From contig NZ_JAKEIP010000060.1 of NCBI RefSeq assembly GCF_021474425.1, forward strand, positions 1-37,471: a stretch of DNA of 37,471 nucleotides, in the 5' to 3' direction. The position numbers and the translations under genes were made by a program. The notes below the pieces were generated by a model, which worked only from the letters and a program-made list of their open reading frames with translations, was not told the origin of the DNA and did not search any database. This DNA comes from Streptomyces muensis. GTDB lineage: Bacteria; Actinomycetota; Actinomycetes; Streptomycetales; Streptomycetaceae. Of this stretch, positions 34,713 through 37,471 are shown in pieces. Each line of letters opens with the position of its first letter. Position 1 is the stretch's first letter.

Positions 34713-34762
34713 GTTGACGACTACGTCAACACCACAGAGGGCAAAGGGACTTGAGTCAACAC
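34713..34762. promoter_or_regulatory. Repeated GTCAACAC boxes upstream of the M14-SSI operon
   Basis: GTTGAC (34713-34718) and GTCAAC (34725-34730) form a perfect inverted repeat. GTCAACAC occurs at 34725-34732 and again at 34755-34762, exactly 30 bases (about three helical turns) apart. They lie in the 138-base gap before the M14-SSI operon and may be regulator sites or overlapping TTGAC-type -35 boxes. Confidence 0.4.
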
Positions 34763-34797
34763 TTCAACCAAGGGGCAGGCCAGGGCCGTGGCGGGGC

Positions 34798-35349
34798 TCA
34801 GTTCGCGGCGAGCCGGAACGACATCCGGCCGAAGCCGACCTGATCCCCCTCGCGGACCACGACGGCACCGATGACACGTCGGCCGTTGACCGTGGTGCCG
34901 TTGGTGGAGCCGAGGTCGCGCAGGACCCACAGGCCGCCCTGGTGACTCAGTTCGGCGTGCACCCGCGACACCGTCTCGTGGGTCAGCCGCAATCCGTTGA
35001 GCGGGTCGCGGCCGATGCGGAGCGGGTGGCCGGCCGAGGGGTGGGGCAGCGGCAGCTTGGGCAGCCGCTCGGCCTGCCACGCCCTGCGCAGCCGTACGGT
35101 GAACCCGGAGACCGCCTCGACGGTGCCGAACACCAGACGCGACAGACGGCTCTCGGAGGGCAGGTCCGCGGTGAGCGCGGCGAGCTCGTCGGCACGGCGG
35201 GCGGAGAGCGCGAGTTCCATGCGCCGCACGAACGTGTCATGTGACAGCCGGCCCATGGCGACGCCGTCACGGAGCACCTTCAGCGCCTTGTCGCGCTCCA
35301 CGTCGGAAAGCCGCGCGGGGTACGTGTTGAACTCGAAGGACGACGTCAC
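34798..35349 (-). CDS. DUF1707 and FHA domain protein
   Basis: A 183-residue soluble protein. Residues about 12-64 (RLSDVERDKALKVLRDGVAMGRLSHDTFVRRMELALSARRADELAAL) form a DUF1707 domain. Residues about 108-180 form an FHA domain with all landmarks: LRIGRDP (Gly113, Arg114), TVSRVHAEL (Ser128, His131) and LGSTNGTTVNG (Asn150, Gly151). FHA domains bind phosphothreonine peptides, so it probably acts downstream of a Ser/Thr kinase, which is not in this window. GTG 35349 has no Shine-Dalgarno site. A -10-like hexamer lies 7 bases upstream, suggesting a leaderless transcript. Confidence 0.9.
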   Translation of the reverse strand: MTSSFEFNTYPARLSDVERDKALKVLRDGVAMGRLSHDTFVRRMELALSARRADELAALTADLPSESRLSRLVFGTVEAVSGFTVRLRRAWQAERLPKLPLPHPSAGHPLRIGRDPLNGLRLTHETVSRVHAELSHQGGLWVLRDLGSTNGTTVNGRRVIGAVVVREGDQVGFGRMSFRLAAN

Positions 35350-35356
35350 GTCGCTG

Positions 35357-35385
35357 ATTGTCGGTCAGCGAACCCCCGGTGTCCA
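35357..35385 (-). promoter_or_regulatory. Candidate promoter of the DUF1707-FHA gene
   Basis: On the minus strand TGGACA (35385-35380) and GACAAT (35362-35357) are separated by 17 bases, close to the consensus for a vegetative sigma factor. The GTG start lies 7 bases after the -10, so transcription probably starts at the initiation codon. Confidence 0.5.
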
Positions 35386-35500
35386 GAAAACGGGGAAACG
35401 GCCACAACGCGCGCGTGATCGACAGGACCGGTCACGACACCTGCCGCAAAAGGGAAGATTCAGAAGCGGATTGATCTCGATTGAAGCACCATGGACGGGG

Positions 35501-35690
35501 CCAGGGTCTGTCCGGCGGATCAGGCCGGCTGAAGGAAGCAGCCCCTTCCGGCCAAGCCGAGCGGGGTCTGGTGCGTGCAGCTGCAAGGCGGAGGAGGGCG
35601 TCGACGCGGAGCGTCGGCAACCGACGACAACGCGGCAGATGTGCGTGCCAGACCCCGCGACGCCGGCATGATCCGCCGGACAGGCCCTGG
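35501..35690. mobile_element. 190-bp palindromic MITE-like element
   Basis: The outer 29-base arms (35501-35529 and 35662-35690) are inverted copies with two differences, built on CTGTCCGGCGGATCA. Inside, GCGGGGTCTGG (35561-35571) and CCAGACCCCGC (35648-35658) form a second perfect pair, and GGAAG/CTTCC (35534-35549) a small hairpin. There is no credible coding sequence. Terminal and nested inverted repeats in a short noncoding unit fit a miniature inverted-repeat transposable element. I recall similar stretches in other Streptomyces genomes but cannot verify it here. No clear target duplication was seen. It occupies most of the 372-base gap upstream of treZ. Confidence 0.6.
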
Positions 35691-35721
35691 ATCACGGTGA
35701 GCAGACGAAGGGGAACCGTCC

Positions 35722-37467
35722 GTGCAGTTCGAGGTGTGGGCACCGCAGGCCGGCCGTGTGACGCTCCATTGTGAGGGTGTCACGCGCGCGTTGGAGCGCG
35801 ATACCGATCGCGCGGGATGGTGGCGGGGGGAGGCGGAGGCGCGGGACGGGACACGGTACGGCTTCGCGCTGGACGACGGCCCCGTGCTGCCCGATCCGCG
35901 CTCGCGCCGGCAGCCGGACGGCCCGGACGGGTTGAGCGCGGTCGTCGACCACGGACGGTTCGAGTGGCGTACCGAGTGGGCGGGACGGCCGTTGCCCGGC
36001 GCGGTGCTGTACGAGCTGCATGTGGGCACGTACACGCGGGAGGGCACGCTCGACGCGGCCGCCGAGCGGCTCGGGCATCTCGTCGAACTGGGCGTCACCC
36101 ACGTCGAGTTGATGCCGCTGTGCCCCTTTCCCGGGCGGCACGGCTGGGGGTACGAGGGCGTCTCGCTGTGGGCCGTGCACGAGCCGTACGGTGGTTCCGA
36201 GGCGCTGAAACGCTTTGTCGACCGGGCGCACGAGCTGGGTCTCGGGGTGCTCCTGGACGTCGTGCACAACCACTTCGGCCCGTCCGGGAACTACTTGCCC
36301 GCCTTCGGCCCCTACCTCACGGACAAGCACCACACCCCCTGGGGTTCCGCGGTCAACCTGGACGCGCCCGGCTCGGACGAGGTGCGCGCGTACCTCCTGG
36401 AGAGCTCGCTGGCCTGGCTGCGGGACTACCGGCTCGACGGGCTGCGGCTGGACGCGGTGCACGCGTTGAAGGACACGCGCGCGTGCCACTTCCTGGAGGA
36501 GCTGTCGACGGCCGTCGACGCCCTCGCCGCCGACCTCGGCCGGCCGCTGTCCCTGATCGCCGAGTCGGATCTGAACGACCCCCGGCTCATCGCCGCGCGC
36601 GAGGAGGGCGGCCTCGGTCTGCACGCGCAGTGGAACGACGACTTCCACCACACCCTGCACACCGCGCTGACCGGCGAGTCCCAGGGCTACTACGCCGACT
36701 TCGCGCGCACTCCCATGGCCGGCCTCGCCAAGACCCTGACCGGCGGCTACTTCCACGACGGCACGTACTCGAGTTTCCGGGGCCGGCGCCACGGTCGCCC
36801 GCTGGACCGTACGCGCGTGGCGGCGCACCGCCTCCTCGGCTACGGCCAGACCCACGACCAGGTCGGCAACCGCGCCCAGGGCGACCGGCTCGCCGCCCTG
36901 CTCTCCCCGGGCCTGCTGGCCTGCGCGGCCACGCTGACGCTGACCGCGCCGTTCACGCCGATGCTGTTCATGGGCGAGGAGTGGGCCGCCGGCACGCCCT
37001 GGCAGTTCTTCACCGACCACACCGATCCCGAGCTCGCTGAAGCCGTACGGCGCGGCAGACGGCGGGAGTTCGCGGAGCACGGCTGGGCCGAGGAGGACGT
37101 GCCCGACCCGCAGGACCCGGCGACCCGGGACCGCTCCTGCCTCGACTGGTCCGAAATCGACGGCGAGCCCCACGCGCGCGTGCTGGACTGGTACCGCCGT
37201 CTCATCGCCCTGCGCCACGAACAGCCCGACCTCACCGACCCGGACCTCGCCGACACCAAGGTGGCCTACGACGAGCGGGAGCGCTGGCTCGCCTTCCGGC
37301 GCGGTGACGTACGCGTGGCGGTCAACCTCGCCAAGGAGGCGGCGGCGATCCCGCTGGGGCCGCGCCGGGCCACCGTACTGGCGGCGTGGGAGCCGGTGGA
37401 GGCGCCGGGCGCGGACGGGGTGCTGCATGTGCCCGGGGAGTCGGGGGTGGTGTTGCTGCAGGGGTGA
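35722..37467 (+). CDS. treZ: Malto-oligosyltrehalose trehalohydrolase TreZ
   Basis: A complete 581-residue GH13 enzyme that releases trehalose from the TreY product. The N-terminal CBM48-like domain is short (FEVWAPQAGRVTLHCEG). The barrel has VLYELHVGTYTREGTLDAA, DVVHNHFGPSGNYL, nucleophile Asp244 in GLRLDAVHAL, acid/base Glu281 in LIAESDLNDPR and Asp379 in GQTHDQVGNRAQGDRL. WNDDFHHTLH and FMGEEWAAGTPWQFFTDH are TreZ signatures. GTG 35722 has AAGGGGA 7 bases upstream. It lies 4.5 kb downstream of treY on the same strand with opposite-strand genes between, so it must have its own promoter. That promoter must lie in or near the palindromic element. Confidence 0.95.
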   Translation: MQFEVWAPQAGRVTLHCEGVTRALERDTDRAGWWRGEAEARDGTRYGFALDDGPVLPDPRSRRQPDGPDGLSAVVDHGRFEWRTEWAGRPLPGAVLYELHVGTYTREGTLDAAAERLGHLVELGVTHVELMPLCPFPGRHGWGYEGVSLWAVHEPYGGSEALKRFVDRAHELGLGVLLDVVHNHFGPSGNYLPAFGPYLTDKHHTPWGSAVNLDAPGSDEVRAYLLESSLAWLRDYRLDGLRLDAVHALKDTRACHFLEELSTAVDALAADLGRPLSLIAESDLNDPRLIAAREEGGLGLHAQWNDDFHHTLHTALTGESQGYYADFARTPMAGLAKTLTGGYFHDGTYSSFRGRRHGRPLDRTRVAAHRLLGYGQTHDQVGNRAQGDRLAALLSPGLLACAATLTLTAPFTPMLFMGEEWAAGTPWQFFTDHTDPELAEAVRRGRRREFAEHGWAEEDVPDPQDPATRDRSCLDWSEIDGEPHARVLDWYRRLIALRHEQPDLTDPDLADTKVAYDERERWLAFRRGDVRVAVNLAKEAAAIPLGPRRATVLAAWEPVEAPGADGVLHVPGESGVVLLQG

Positions 37468-37471
37468 GCGG

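Overview
The window is a stretch of high-GC actinobacterial chromosome, almost certainly Streptomyces. It shows strong G/C bias at third codon positions, many GTG starts and ATGA-type overlaps. It carries typical Streptomyces families: subtilisin inhibitor (SSI), DUF1707-FHA, an SAV2148-type HEPN protein, an HTH-nSTAND1-WD40 protein and a sugar importer without its own ATPase. I see no tRNA or rRNA gene, CRISPR array, prophage or intact insertion sequence.

Layout. 1-1738: tail of a sulfur-assimilation operon (ABC ATPase end, sulfonate/nitrate-type permease, CbiX-like sirohydrochlorin chelatase). 1791-4640: ketopantoate-reductase-like protein, transglutaminase-like protein, SnoaL-like protein and a DUF1697 protein. 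4948-8489: MMPL exporter convergent with a membrane acyltransferase across a strong hairpin. 8639-12283: a 1214-residue HTH-nSTAND1-TM-WD40 protein with 14 WD repeats. 12320-14624: a macrolide-lincosamide resistance locus of the S. lividans lrm-mgt type, with a leader ORF and a candidate attenuator. 14683-17734: sugar ABC importer operon (two permeases and a binding lipoprotein). 17894-22791: phosphotransferase, AlkD-like protein, LysR regulator divergent from an EamA transporter plus a YbaK deacylase, and a DnaQ-like exonuclease. 22907-26445: HEPN protein, then two adjacent secreted genes that look like the two halves of a copper amine oxidase. 26637-37467: glycogen-to-trehalose genes glgX-treY, then treZ. 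The two parts are separated by two M14-family peptidases, an SSI inhibitor, a DUF1707-FHA protein and a 190-bp palindromic repeat element.

How genes work together. GlgX debranches glycogen, TreY converts the maltodextrin end to a trehalosyl group and TreZ releases trehalose. The Erm methylase protects 23S rRNA and Mgt glucosylates macrolides. The leader peptide, with a +x+ arrest motif, probably couples drug sensing to erm expression. The CbiX-like chelatase would supply siroheme for sulfite reduction beside the sulfur transporter.

Most noteworthy are the erm leader/attenuator, the split copper amine oxidase, the HEPN + PLD-like protein and the SSI gene translationally coupled to an M14 peptidase. 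All calls come from reading the sequence and from family knowledge; no database search was run.
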